From Bacteroidota bacterium (GTDB lineage Bacteria > Bacteroidota > Bacteroidia > Chitinophagales > Saprospiraceae), in assembly GCA_003045895.1 (NCBI GenBank), contig PZPC01000016.1, forward strand, positions 1 to 64,000: a stretch of 64,000 nt of DNA. Direction: 5' to 3'. The position numbers and the translations under genes are program-made. The notes under the pieces were generated by a model, which searched no databases, had not been told where the DNA came from, and saw only the letters and a list, made by a program, of their open reading frames with translations. Shown one piece after another: positions 8,410 through 17,093 of this stretch. The first letter of the stretch is position 1; each line of letters starts with the position of its first letter.

Positions 8410-9120
8410 ATGGCTGAGGTGAAAGCAGTTGAAAAAGTAAAAGAGCCCTTATTTGGCAGAGCCGAAAAGAAACTCTTAACGGATCCTTTAAATGACAACA
8501 ACCCCATTACCGTTCAGGTACTAGGTGTTTGTTCCGCGCTGGCAGTTACATCATTGGTGTATCCGTCGGTCGTAATGGCCATTGCCGTAACACTGGTAAC
8601 TGGTTTTTCCAGTTTGTTTACGTCTATGTTGCGAACTTATATCCCCAGCCAGGTGCGCATGATTGTGCAGCTGGTGATTGTGGCGTTCCTGGTGACGCTG
8701 GTAGAAATGGCCCTGAAATATTTCAACTACCCCATTTATAAGCAGTTGTCGGTTTATATCGGTCTGATTATCACCAACTGTATTGTGATGGGCCGTTTGG
8801 AGGCATTTGCGATGGCCAACAAGCCGTGGCGTTCTTTTCTCGATGGCCTTGGCAACGGGATCGGCTACGGTGCTATTCTGGTAATGGTCGGTGTCGTACG
8901 CGAGATTTTTGGAAAAGGAACGCTTTTTGCGGGTAGCCCGATTGAACTAAAGTTCATAGGTAATACATCAGCATACATGATCAATACGACGGATAGTGTT
9001 TTGTTTGGCTGGTACGCCAACAATAACCTGATGGTATTGCCAGCAGCAGCGATGTTTATCATCGGTATAATGATCTGGATTCAGCGTAGCTACAACACGA
9101 AGTTGGTTGACGTTTCTTAG
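8410..9120 (+). CDS. nqrD: Na+-NQR subunit D
   Basis: A 236-residue membrane subunit of the RnfE/NqrD family with about six transmembrane helices. It pairs with NqrE in an inverted pseudo-symmetric arrangement that holds an intramembrane iron centre. The family segment ITNCIVMGRLEAFAM is intact, including its Cys. The N-terminal 30 residues are a longer hydrophilic lead (KAVEKVKEPLFGRAEKK) than in proteobacterial homologues. It lies 88 bp after nqrC and 52 bp before nqrE. Confidence 0.95.
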   Translation: MAEVKAVEKVKEPLFGRAEKKLLTDPLNDNNPITVQVLGVCSALAVTSLVYPSVVMAIAVTLVTGFSSLFTSMLRTYIPSQVRMIVQLVIVAFLVTLVEMALKYFNYPIYKQLSVYIGLIITNCIVMGRLEAFAMANKPWRSFLDGLGNGIGYGAILVMVGVVREIFGKGTLFAGSPIELKFIGNTSAYMINTTDSVLFGWYANNNLMVLPAAAMFIIGIMIWIQRSYNTKLVDVS

Positions 9121-9172
9121 TATTCGTGCTTGAAACAAGACCATTTCTCACAACCATAAAAATTTAGTTCTC

Positions 9173-9784
9173 ATGGGAGAATTTATCAATATTTTCATCA
9201 AGTCGGCTTTCATCGAAAACATGGTACTGGCCTACTTTCTGGGCATGTGCTCCTACCTGGCTGTTTCCAAGTCGGTGAATACGGCTTTCGGCCTGGGATT
9301 GGCCGTTATCTTCGTACTGGGTGTGACCATGCCCATCAACTGGGTGATCAATGAGTACCTGTTGAGCGAAAACGGCCTTTTTGGGATGGACCTGACCTTC
9401 CTGCGCTTCATCCTGTTCATTGCGGTTATCGCTTCGATGGTACAGCTGGTGGAGATGGTGGTGGAGAAATTCTCGCCCGCCCTGTATTCGGCGCTCGGTA
9501 TTTTCCTGCCGCTGATTACCGTCAACTGCGCCATCTTGGGTGGTTCCCTGTTCATGGTGTCACGGGAGTACAATCTTTCCCAGTCCGTAGCTTTTGGCTT
9601 GGGTGGTGGATTTGGCTGGTTCCTGGCGATTATTGCCATTGCGGCTATCCGCGAAAAAATCCGCTACTCCAATATCCCGCCCGCCCTGCGCGGCTTGGGT
9701 ATGGCCTTTATCCTGACCGGTCTGATGGGCATTGCCTTTATGAGCCTGATGGGTATCGACCCTGCAGTTTTTACGGGGAAATAG
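9173..9784 (+). CDS. nqrE: Na+-NQR subunit E
   Basis: A 203-residue membrane subunit of the RnfA/NqrE family with about six transmembrane helices. The paired conserved cysteine regions are present (FLGMCSYLAVSKSV and ITVNCAILGGSLF), which with the NqrD cysteines ligate the intramembrane Fe site. Length and sequence are canonical and no anomalies are seen. Confidence 0.96.
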   Translation: MGEFINIFIKSAFIENMVLAYFLGMCSYLAVSKSVNTAFGLGLAVIFVLGVTMPINWVINEYLLSENGLFGMDLTFLRFILFIAVIASMVQLVEMVVEKFSPALYSALGIFLPLITVNCAILGGSLFMVSREYNLSQSVAFGLGGGFGWFLAIIAIAAIREKIRYSNIPPALRGLGMAFILTGLMGIAFMSLMGIDPAVFTGK

Positions 9785-9880
9785 TTCGTTTTTCGAAGAA
9801 CAGCCCAACCATTCTCAAGCCTTTGTGTTAGGTTTTCTTAAAATGAGTTGGTGCATTATTGAACTGACAATCTTTATCTG

Positions 9881-11185
9881 ATGAATATTATAGTTGCAGC
9901 GGTTATTCTTTTCACGGCGGTCATCATGTTGTTGTCCGTTATGCTCATTGTGGCACGCAAGCGTTTGGTGCCCCAAGGCGCGGTGAAAATTGTCGTTAAT
10001 GGTGACGAGGACAATCCTTTGATAGTGCAGCCTGGTATTTCCTTGCTTAGTGCGCTTTCTGAGAAGAGTATTTTCCTGCCTTCGGCCTGTGGTGGTGGTG
10101 GCACCTGTGCCATGTGCGAATGCCATATTGATAGTGGTGGTGGCGATGTGCTGCCGACCGAAATGAACCACCTGACGCGCAAGGAAGCTGCCGAAAACAA
10201 ACGGTTGGCTTGCCAGGTGAAGGTGCGCCAGGATATGCACATTCGCATTCCGGAAGAAATTTTCGGGATCAAGAAATTTGAGTGCGAGGTGATTTCCAAT
10301 TACAACGTGGCTTCCTTTATCAAGGAGTTCGTGGTGCGCCTGCCCGAAGGCCAGGAGATGGACTTCCAGCCGGGTGGCTACATCCAGATCGATGTGCCCA
10401 AAGTGACCATCGAATACAAAGACATGGACATCACCGCTCACCCCGAGCACCACGGTGATGATCCCGACAAGTTCCGCAGCGAATGGGATAAGTTCCAGCT
10501 CTGGGGCCTGAAAATGGTCAACGACGAGGAGCAGTTTCGCGCCTACTCGATGGCCAACCACCCCGGTGAAGGAAACATCATTATGTTGAACATCCGGATT
10601 GCTACGCCCCCCTGGGACCGTTCTATCAACGGCTGGATGCAGGTGAACCCCGGCGTGTGTTCTTCTTACGTTTTTGGCCAAAAGCCCGGCGATAAGGTGA
10701 CGATCTCGGGTCCTTACGGCGAATTCTTTATCAAGCCGACGAAGAAAGAGATGGTTTACATCGGCGGTGGTGCCGGCATGGCGCCGTTGCGCTCGCACCT
10801 CTTCCACTTGTTCCACACCCTGAAGACCACCGATCGCAAGGTGTCTTTCTGGTACGGTGGCCGGACGCGCCGCGAGCTGTTCTACATCGACCAGTTCCGC
10901 CAGATCGAGAAGGAGTTTCCGAACTTCCGCTTCTACGTAGCCCTGGACAACCCCATGCCCGAAGACAACTGGCAGATCAAGGAAGATATGGATTCCCCCG
11001 GCGACGGCTTCAAAGGGTTTATCATGCCCGTGGTGATGGAGAAATACCTCTCGCACCACCCCGAACCCGAAGAGGTGGAATACTACTTCTGCGGCCCGCC
11101 GATGATGAACGCATCGGTCATCAAAGCCCTCGACGAGCTGGGTGTGCCCGAAGCCAATATTGCTTTTGACGATTTCGGTGGCTAA
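9881..11185 (+). CDS. nqrF: Na+-NQR subunit F, NADH-oxidising
   Basis: A 434-residue electron-input subunit. It has an N-terminal membrane helix (about 4-25), a [2Fe-2S] ferredoxin domain with ligands C70, C76, C79 and C111 ([10 protein letters not shown]...C), an FAD domain containing RAYSMANHP and a C-terminal NADH domain ([23 protein letters not shown]; end FDDFGG). It takes a hydride from NADH in the cytoplasm and passes electrons to the Fe-S/flavin chain in NqrB-E. Last gene of the operon; a strong terminator follows within 25 bp. Confidence 0.96.
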   Translation: MNIIVAAVILFTAVIMLLSVMLIVARKRLVPQGAVKIVVNGDEDNPLIVQPGISLLSALSEKSIFLPSACGGGGTCAMCECHIDSGGGDVLPTEMNHLTRKEAAENKRLACQVKVRQDMHIRIPEEIFGIKKFECEVISNYNVASFIKEFVVRLPEGQEMDFQPGGYIQIDVPKVTIEYKDMDITAHPEHHGDDPDKFRSEWDKFQLWGLKMVNDEEQFRAYSMANHPGEGNIIMLNIRIATPPWDRSINGWMQVNPGVCSSYVFGQKPGDKVTISGPYGEFFIKPTKKEMVYIGGGAGMAPLRSHLFHLFHTLKTTDRKVSFWYGGRTRRELFYIDQFRQIEKEFPNFRFYVALDNPMPEDNWQIKEDMDSPGDGFKGFIMPVVMEKYLSHHPEPEEVEYYFCGPPMMNASVIKALDELGVPEANIAFDDFGG

Positions 11186-11205
11186 TTGCTGCTGGTTCGA
11201 TAACT

Positions 11206-11246
11206 AAAAAAAGCCCGCTCTTCCGTTTGGAAGGGCGGGCTTTTTT
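11206..11246 (+). terminator. Rho-independent terminator of the nqr operon
   Basis: A 14-bp stem (11211-11224 with 11229-11242, one G-U pair) with loop GTTT is preceded by an A-run and followed by a T-run. It works in both directions by sequence, but only the nqr operon ends here. Confidence 0.9.
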
Positions 11247-11256
11247 GTGGGGTTAG

Positions 11257-11469
11257 GGCTGGATCTGTTACAGCAAGCCGGGTATCGCCGGTGATTATAG
11301 GTTTGCCATCGAGTGGTTTGCGGCCAATGCGACGGCCAAAGCCAACGCTGCGGTAGAAGTTGCCGTAGGCAGCATGATCAGCGCCCAGGCTGGCACCACG
11401 TCGGCTTCCTACGGCATAGGGCGTTACTGGAACGTGAATATGACCCCGCTGGAGCTGCCGATTGAATAA
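11257..11469 (+). pseudogene. Remnant C-terminus of a surface/secreted protein
   Basis: An open frame of 70 codons without a start codon follows a stop at 11254. The translation includes AGDYRFAIEWFAANATAKA and ends GRYWNVNMTPLELPIE. The composition and the RYWN plus LPxE ending resemble the tail of repeat-containing Bacteroidota surface proteins, which often have an LPVEL linker before a T9SS domain. There is no upstream coding part, only the nqr terminator, so this looks like a truncated leftover. It could also be a chance open frame. Confidence 0.4.
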
Positions 11470-11533
11470 TTTAAGATGTACGATTTAAGAGGTATGATTT
11501 AAGATTTTGGGCCGTCTCTTGATCGCCAGTCCG

Positions 11534-11690
11534 GTATCCATTTGGTGCTCGCGGCGAGGAGGAGACGAAACTTCCCAATAGCTCTCCGCCCTAACTTTTA
11601 TACCTACCCAACTTTTACACTTTTACACGCGCCTGCCACGTCTTCAGCGTTGCCTGCCACGTCTTCAGCGTGGGTCACTTCCGACCTCCC
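11534..11690. repeat. Composite dispersed intergenic repeat (families B and C)
   Basis: The order is a GCTCGCGGCG-containing lead, CCCTAACTTTTA, CCAACTTTTACACTTTTACAC, two copies of TGCCACGTCTTCAGCGT, then a family A word. Reverse-complement versions of the same order occur at about 56.53-56.88 and 57.31-57.41 kb. The rest of the 11470-11829 gap has no credible gene. Confidence 0.6.
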
Positions 11691-11829
11691 ACTTCAAACT
11701 ACCTTTTTCTTAAGCTATTGACTACCAGTATTTTGTGAAATATTGTTTTTGAGCTGGCAATTAAAGGTAGCAACCTCTTTTTTGGTTGGCGTGCAGCGGC
11801 GGCTTATAGCCTTCCGACCTCCCACCTCT

Positions 11830-12606
11830 CTAAATCTCCCCCACCGTCTCCGCCTTCACCCAGCCTTCGCGACCATCGACGAGGACCACCTTGGTCCAAC
11901 CTTTGAAATGATCGGCGATGCGTACACGCAGGCCTTCGTGGACCTGGAAGTCGATTTCGGCATCGTCGCCGGGGGCGATGTGGAGGTCGACTACCGGGGC
12001 CGTGACCACGCCCTGATCGGTACGGGCGAGTTCGGCTTGGCGGGCCAGGGCCAGTCCGACAAAAAGCACCGCCAGGACCAGGCTGCCCAGGCTGATGATG
12101 GGTAGCCAGCGGCGCGAGGTGGCCCATTTGCCGCCTGGTTGCCAGGCCGCGAGTTTGGCGCTGCGCACCATTAAGGCGGCGCCCGCTAAAAACAAGAGCA
12201 CAATGGCCATGATTCCCCAGGTGGTTGGGGTGAGCCGGGCGGCCACGCGCAGCCACCAATCGGAAAGGAAGAAGCGGGGGATGGGCAGGAGGCCGTCGGC
12301 CTGTTCATTGCGGAGGAGTTCCAGGTTTTTGGTGATCTGCCGGTCGTAGGGGGTCAGGCGGTTGGCCTTTTCCAGTTCCAGGATGGCGAAACCCAGTTGT
12401 TGGTTGCGGTAGTAGGCCAGCCCCAGGTTGTAGTGGAGGTCGGCAGATTGGTATCCTTTCCGAAGCAGTTGCTGGTAAGCTTCGATCGCTTCCGGGTATT
12501 GCTGCTGTACCTGCAACTGGTAGGCCGCCTGGGCCTGTTCGGCGGCGGTTTGTGCCTGGCTGGTGAAGCTCAATAAAAGCAGCCCAAGGATTAAAAGTAT
12601 GCGCAT
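11830..12606 (-). CDS. BatE-like TPR and SH3-domain protein
   Basis: A 258-residue envelope protein: signal peptide (about 1-18), TPR repeats (about 22-100, AYQLQVQQQYPEAIEAYQQL, HYNLGLAYYRNQQ), two transmembrane helices (about 130-152 and 172-192), and a C-terminal bacterial SH3 domain (about 200-255, VVDLHIAPGDDAEIDFQVHEG; GWVKAETVGEI). This architecture is that of BatE, which in Bacteroidota normally sits with batA-D and a MoxR ATPase in an aerotolerance/stress locus. Here it stands alone, so the name is by architecture only. Confidence 0.7.
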   Translation of the reverse strand: MRILLILGLLLLSFTSQAQTAAEQAQAAYQLQVQQQYPEAIEAYQQLLRKGYQSADLHYNLGLAYYRNQQLGFAILELEKANRLTPYDRQITKNLELLRNEQADGLLPIPRFFLSDWWLRVAARLTPTTWGIMAIVLLFLAGAALMVRSAKLAAWQPGGKWATSRRWLPIISLGSLVLAVLFVGLALARQAELARTDQGVVTAPVVDLHIAPGDDAEIDFQVHEGLRVRIADHFKGWTKVVLVDGREGWVKAETVGEI

Positions 12607-12695
12607 GGTGAGGATGTTTTTCGGGGGTAAATTTACGAATAGTTCCGTCGTCAGGTCGCGAACTTTTCCGTTGACCTACGGGTTGGCCACGCGTT

Positions 12696-14198
12696 TTAAC
12701 CTGCGGACGATCCGATCAATTGCGTCGCAATATCCCGGTCGTTGCTCAGGCGCGGCACCTTGTTTTGGCCACCCAGCTTGCCCAGGGTTTTCATGTAATC
12801 GCGGAAAGCATCACGGGGCAGGGATCTGATCTTCAGAGGTTGGAGGATATTGCCGGCGATGAGGTCCTGGTAGTAGATGTTTTGTGCCACCATGGCCGCA
12901 TCGAGTTGCCTGGCAAAGTCGGCGAGGTCGGCGGGTTCCTGTTCAAATTCCACCAACCATTCGTGGTAGGGGAGGCCGCCTTCGGGGGGCTTCACCTGGG
13001 GGGCCACGGTAAACTCCACGGTGCGTACCCCCAGGGCGCGGGTGACGGTGAGCATCGCCGCTTCCACCTCTTTGCCGATCACGTGTTCGCCGAAAGCCGA
13101 AATGAAATGCTTGATCCGGCCCGTCACTTTGAGGCGGTAGGGAGCCTTGCTCACGAAGGCTACGGTGTCGCCGATGTTGTAGCCCCACAACCCGGCGTTG
13201 TTGTTGATGATGAGGGCGTAGTTGGCGCCGATTTCGACGTCGGCCAGGCGGAGGCGGGTGGGGTTGTCGTGGAAAATTTCGTCGGCGGGGACAAATTCGA
13301 AGAAGATACCACTCGCCACGTTCAGCAGGAGGCCGTCGGCGGTGGGGCTGTCCTGGAAGGCGATGAAGCCCTCGCTGGCCGGGTAGGTTTCGATGCTGTC
13401 GAGGCGCTTGCCGACGAGCTCTTCCAGCCCGGCGCGGTAGGGTTCGTAATTGACACCACCGTAGACAAAGACCTCGAAATGGGGGAAGATGTCTTTCACG
13501 TAGCGCTTGCCGGTGTAGGCCAGGAGGCGTTCGTAGTACATCTGCACCCAGGGTGGAATCCCACTGATGAGGCGCATGTCGGCAGCGGCGGTTTCGGTGA
13601 CGATGTGGGCCAGCTTGGTTTCCCAGTCGTCGATAATGTTGGTGGCGTAGGAGGGGAGCTGGTTGGTGCGCAGCCAGACGGGTACCTGGTGGTTGACGAT
13701 GCCCGAGAGGCGGCCGGTCTTGATGCCACCCACTTCTTCCAGTTCCGGGCTACCGGAGAGGAAGATCATCTTACCGTCGAGCCACTGCCCCTTGCCGGTG
13801 CGGGCATAGTAGTTGAACAAGGCATTGCGGGCGGTCCCGAAGTGGTTGGGCAGGCTGTCTTTGGTCAGGGGTATGTATTTTACGCCCGAGGTGGTGCCGC
13901 TGGTTTTGGCAAAGTAGGCGGGGCGGCCCGGCCACAGTACGCTTTGTTCGCCAGCTTTGATGCGCGCGATGTAGGGCTTGAGGTCCTCGTAGTCGCGCAG
14001 GGGCACCTTAGCCTTAAACTCCTCGTAGGTGGTGCTGGCGGTCAGCCCGTGGTCTTGCCCGAAGGCGGTTTGGGCTGCGCCGGCCATCAACTCCTGAAAG
14101 ACGGTCTGCTGGGCCACCAGGGGCGCTGCCGACCACTGGTCGATACGGCGGGCCACGTAGCGGGCAAAAGGACGAATGAGGGCGGATTTCCAAGCCAT
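12696..14198 (-). CDS. GH3-family acyl-adenylate/amide-forming enzyme
   Basis: A 500-residue member of the GH3 family of ANL-like adenylating enzymes, best known in plants for conjugating hormones to amino acids. Recognisable elements are the P-loop-like YFAKTSGTTSGVKYIPLT (ATP phosphate contact), the VYGGVNYEPYRAGLE region, ETYPASEGFIAFQ and NNAGLWGYNIGDTV (adenylate pocket), and the RIKHFISAFGEHV hinge. Bacterial GH3 substrates are mostly unknown. I prefer the ATG at 14198 (MAWKSALIRPFARY); an in-frame TTG at 14222 would add eight basic residues. It lies 89 bp downstream of the opposite end of the BatE-like gene and on the same strand. Confidence 0.85.
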   Translation of the reverse strand: MAWKSALIRPFARYVARRIDQWSAAPLVAQQTVFQELMAGAAQTAFGQDHGLTASTTYEEFKAKVPLRDYEDLKPYIARIKAGEQSVLWPGRPAYFAKTSGTTSGVKYIPLTKDSLPNHFGTARNALFNYYARTGKGQWLDGKMIFLSGSPELEEVGGIKTGRLSGIVNHQVPVWLRTNQLPSYATNIIDDWETKLAHIVTETAAADMRLISGIPPWVQMYYERLLAYTGKRYVKDIFPHFEVFVYGGVNYEPYRAGLEELVGKRLDSIETYPASEGFIAFQDSPTADGLLLNVASGIFFEFVPADEIFHDNPTRLRLADVEIGANYALIINNNAGLWGYNIGDTVAFVSKAPYRLKVTGRIKHFISAFGEHVIGKEVEAAMLTVTRALGVRTVEFTVAPQVKPPEGGLPYHEWLVEFEQEPADLADFARQLDAAMVAQNIYYQDLIAGNILQPLKIRSLPRDAFRDYMKTLGKLGGQNKVPRLSNDRDIATQLIGSSAG

Positions 14199-14315
14199 AG
14201 CAACATACTTTTTACGCCGCAAAGGTATAACATCAGGGGCTGAATACGGACATGGAACGGTTTTTTAGCACGACCCTGGGACAACTTCATCCCAAAGCAA
14301 TAAAGAAACCAGCGC

Positions 14316-14498
14316 TCACGACTTTTCTTTTAAAACCAGAAGGGTCTGCAAAATGACCAGCACCGATCCGAAAAACAAAGCCACCATAAACAGGGTAGGC
14401 GTAGGGTACGCTGCCACCACCAACAGCAGGAGGAGGATAAGGGTAAAAATCAGCACCAGTTTTTGCAGCAAGCCGATGCTTAATGTTGTTTTTTCCAC
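14316..14498 (-). CDS. Small two-helix membrane protein
   Basis: A 60-residue hydrophobic protein (MEKTTLSIGLLQKLVLIF...). Two transmembrane segments, about 12-29 and 35-54, end in a short basic tail (LKEKS). It is a common type of small uncharacterised envelope protein in Bacteroidota. It lies 117 bp upstream of the GH3 gene on the same strand and could be co-transcribed. No function can be assigned. Confidence 0.6.
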   Translation of the reverse strand: MEKTTLSIGLLQKLVLIFTLILLLLLVVAAYPTPTLFMVALFFGSVLVILQTLLVLKEKS

Positions 14499-14520
14499 GG
14501 TCTTTTTTTGAAGTTATCAA

Positions 14521-14902
14521 TTGAACAACAGTCCTTTAACAGCAAAATTAGGGGATTGTTAAATAGAAAATGGCTTAAGTAGACAGGAATAATACATCAA
14601 AGTACCCCATTGGTGGTCAAAATAAATCACAACTTCAATCGCTATTGGTATTCCTTTTTACTTTGCGCAGGCCATTGCGGTAGCCCTGTACATTTTTGGT
14701 TTTCGGGAAGGTTTGCAAATGATCATACCGGCCGCCAACCCCCTCCTCCTGGATATGTTGATTTAAGGAACCCTTTAACCTGGGCAACAACGATTTGTCT
14801 ACCTTGATCGCTTTGCTGATCAACAGGAATTGGAGGAGATCCATTGCTGCTTTGAATCCTGTTACTGACAATAATATCAGGATTAAATTGACAAATATTA
14901 CT
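14521..14902. other. Intergenic region without recognised features
   Basis: A gap between divergent genes. I see no protein-like frame, RNA gene or dispersed repeat here. Confidence 0.5.
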
Positions 14903-14910
14903 TAACTTTG
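14903..14910 (+). promoter_or_regulatory. Candidate -7 promoter element (TAACTTTG)
   Basis: An exact match to TAnnTTTG lies 56 bp ahead of the start codon of the outer-membrane protein gene at 14966. No convincing -33 TTTG at the right distance is visible, so this is tentative. Confidence 0.3.
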
Positions 14911-14965
14911 ATGGTGAAAAGCCTAAGCAATTGGCGCTACCCAATCACCTCATTTTATTGGTAAT

Positions 14966-16093
14966 ATGAAAAGAATAATCGTACTCACCGGTGTTATCAC
15001 CCTGTTGTTTTCAGTGTTGTGCCCAGGCCAGGGTTGTGTGGCCATCAGGGGCGGCACTTCCTGTAGCGGTAATTTTGGTAATTCCCAGAATCTCCATCAA
15101 GGAGAATTCAACACCCAGCTAGGTTTCCGGCATTTTAAGTCGTTTCGGCACTTTCGTGGTGATGTGGAAGAAATCAATCGCGTGTTGGAGGGTACCGAGG
15201 TCATTAATCGGTCTAACTTCATCGATGTGGGGATCAATTACGGCCTCTCCGATCGCTTTTTTCTTAGCCTCCTATTGCCCTACGTGTCCCATACCCGTTC
15301 TTCCATGTACGAGCATGGCGGAAATCCACCCAACGGATTAGGCGATCGCCACGTGACCAGTTCGAACGGGCTGGCGGATATTCGGTTGGGCGCTGGCTAT
15401 TGGCTATTTGATCCTGCCCGGCACAATTTTAACTACGCACTGGGTTTGGGGGTAAAGCTACCTACCGGACGATTTGACTATACGGATACTTTTTACAACC
15501 AGGGCCCGAACAAAGATCAGGAAGTAGATAAGGTTGTCGACCAATCCATCCAACCCGGAGACGGTGGTATTGGGATTGCCCTGGAGGTGCAGGGGTACCA
15601 TCCCCTGTCGCACAGCATTGGGTTGAGCACCAACGTGTACTACCTCTTCAATTTCCAGGAAACCAACGGCGTATCCACGGCGAATGGAAACAGCACGTTT
15701 TCCTGTCCCGATCAGTTTGCCTTACGGATAGGTGGTTTTTACAATACCAGGAGTGGCTTTAGCACGTTCCTGGGCGGGCGGCTGGAAGGGGTACCCGCTA
15801 ATGATGTTTTGGGCGGCAGTGCCGGCTACCGCAGACCTGGCTATGCCTATTCCGTAGAACCAGGGGTGGGCTTCTCGAAAAACAAGTTTTCCTTTTTTGC
15901 CAGTTGCCCCCTCGCCGTTTACCGCAACCGAACCCAGAGCTACGAGGATAAAGCGCGGACTACCCAAACCGGCGTATACCGGCACGGGGATGCCGCCTTC
16001 GCTGATTATTTGGTCAGCCTGGTGTTTTCTTACCGGTTCGGGAAGGCAGGCCACCAGGAAATGGGGCCTACTATTTTGCCATTAAACCATTAA
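14966..16093 (+). CDS. Outer-membrane beta-barrel protein, Phenol_MetA_deg/transporter type
   Basis: A 375-residue protein with a signal peptide (about 1-20) followed by alternating amphipathic strands typical of an outer-membrane barrel: NTQLGFRHFKSFRHFRGD, FIDVGINYGLSDRFFLSLLLPY, HNFNYALGLGVKLPTGRFDY, GIGIALEVQGYHPL. The pattern of N-terminal strands and the KLPTG motif fits the MetA-pathway of phenol degradation family (PF13557). Members are annotated as putative transporters but rarely have a proven substrate. Two cysteines shortly after the signal (CVAIRGGTSC) might form a disulfide. Monocistronic; a bidirectional terminator separates it from convergent lolA. Confidence 0.7.
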   Translation: MKRIIVLTGVITLLFSVLCPGQGCVAIRGGTSCSGNFGNSQNLHQGEFNTQLGFRHFKSFRHFRGDVEEINRVLEGTEVINRSNFIDVGINYGLSDRFFLSLLLPYVSHTRSSMYEHGGNPPNGLGDRHVTSSNGLADIRLGAGYWLFDPARHNFNYALGLGVKLPTGRFDYTDTFYNQGPNKDQEVDKVVDQSIQPGDGGIGIALEVQGYHPLSHSIGLSTNVYYLFNFQETNGVSTANGNSTFSCPDQFALRIGGFYNTRSGFSTFLGGRLEGVPANDVLGGSAGYRRPGYAYSVEPGVGFSKNKFSFFASCPLAVYRNRTQSYEDKARTTQTGVYRHGDAAFADYLVSLVFSYRFGKAGHQEMGPTILPLNH

Positions 16094-16131
16094 AGCCTGG
16101 CTAAACCGTCGGCAAACGAAGTAGCAAGGCA

Positions 16132-16176
16132 AAATAAAGCGGGCGGCTCTCCAGGAGAAAGCCGCCCGCTTTATTT
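16132..16176. terminator. Bidirectional terminator between the barrel gene and lolA
   Basis: A perfect 17-bp stem (16132-16148 with 16160-16176), with a GC-rich core (GCGGGCGGCT) and A/T-rich outer ends, gives a U-tract on both strands. It is well placed to end both convergent transcripts. Confidence 0.88.
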
Positions 16177-16251
16177 ATTGTCTCAACATTTACTTCCCGG
16201 ATGAATTCAGTTTCCTCGTGTAGGAAGTATCAGATTTGCGACTGATTGTGC

Positions 16252-16935
16252 TCAATTCCGCAAATCTTCCACGTAGTAGCCAGGGTATTTGGTTTTGCTG
16301 AACACAAAATAGTCGCTGGCAAATTGTTTGTTCGGCGTGATATTCTTCAGGCGGAAAGTATAGCGGCTACCGTCCTTGGCAAATGCTTTTACCTCCATGA
16401 TGTCCTTGCTGTCGCGGGCCACCAGCATGCGCAGTTTGGCGTATTCGCTGGTGCGATCCGTGGGTTTGAATTCGATGATGTGTACCACCTTGCCCTGTTC
16501 GGTACGGGTATCGATGAGGGAGTAGATAAACTGGCCGTTGTCGTAAAAGTTGAACAGCGATTCAGGGGATAAAAGGCCGGTGTCTTCGCCGGGTTCGGGG
16601 AGGTTGTTGATCTGTACCGATTTGTTGTTGGACATGATCAGGTACAGTGCAGCACCATCAGAAAAGACCTCCTGGCCACCAAATTCAACGCGGTATTGGG
16701 TGCCGCTGCGGGCCAGCTTGCCCTCTTGTACCTCTTTGGGTTGCTCTGCCAGTTCGATGTCCAGGCTAAAGGTCGCCTCGATGGTCCGGTAGGCTTCGTA
16801 TTTCTTGCGCACCTGGTCGAGAATGGCTTTGGCCGCCGGATCCGAGTCGGTCGACTTGGTGTAGTCTTGTGCGAAAACGCTGGCACTTAACAAAAGTCCC
16901 AGGCTCATCAACATCAATGGTTTCAACATCTTCAT
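16252..16935 (-). CDS. lolA: LolA-like periplasmic lipoprotein carrier
   Basis: A 227-residue exported protein: signal peptide (about 1-22, ASVFAQ cleavage region), then the LolA/LolB-like half-barrel fold with the pattern FSLDIELAEQPKEVQEGKL, QYRVEFGGQEVFSDGAALYL, LSPESLFNFYDNGQFIYSL and C-terminal ITPNKQFASDYFVF. It is predicted to ferry lipoproteins across the periplasm to the outer membrane. Bacteroidota LolA proteins are diverged, and this length and motif order are normal for them. It is convergent with the upstream barrel gene and 158 bp from the thiolase. Confidence 0.82.
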   Translation of the reverse strand: MKMLKPLMLMSLGLLLSASVFAQDYTKSTDSDPAAKAILDQVRKKYEAYRTIEATFSLDIELAEQPKEVQEGKLARSGTQYRVEFGGQEVFSDGAALYLIMSNNKSVQINNLPEPGEDTGLLSPESLFNFYDNGQFIYSLIDTRTEQGKVVHIIEFKPTDRTSEYAKLRMLVARDSKDIMEVKAFAKDGSRYTFRLKNITPNKQFASDYFVFSKTKYPGYYVEDLRN

Positions 16936-17093
16936 TTTGTTTGTGTCGTTTTATGGGGCATTATTTGGTTTAAGCACCCAATAGCTGCCTGGCTCATAGA
17001 AGCCATTGTTTATCAAACGCCAAAGTTCGGCCATTATTGATTAGTAGTACCTCGCCGGGGCGTTAATGTTTTGCTAAAATGGTTGCCAGCGGT

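Noticed and set aside
12720-14243. 507-residue plus-strand ORF opposite GH3
   Set aside because: It is a shadow of the GH3 gene: Gly/Val/Asp-rich with no family motifs, while the minus-strand frame has intact GH3 signatures.
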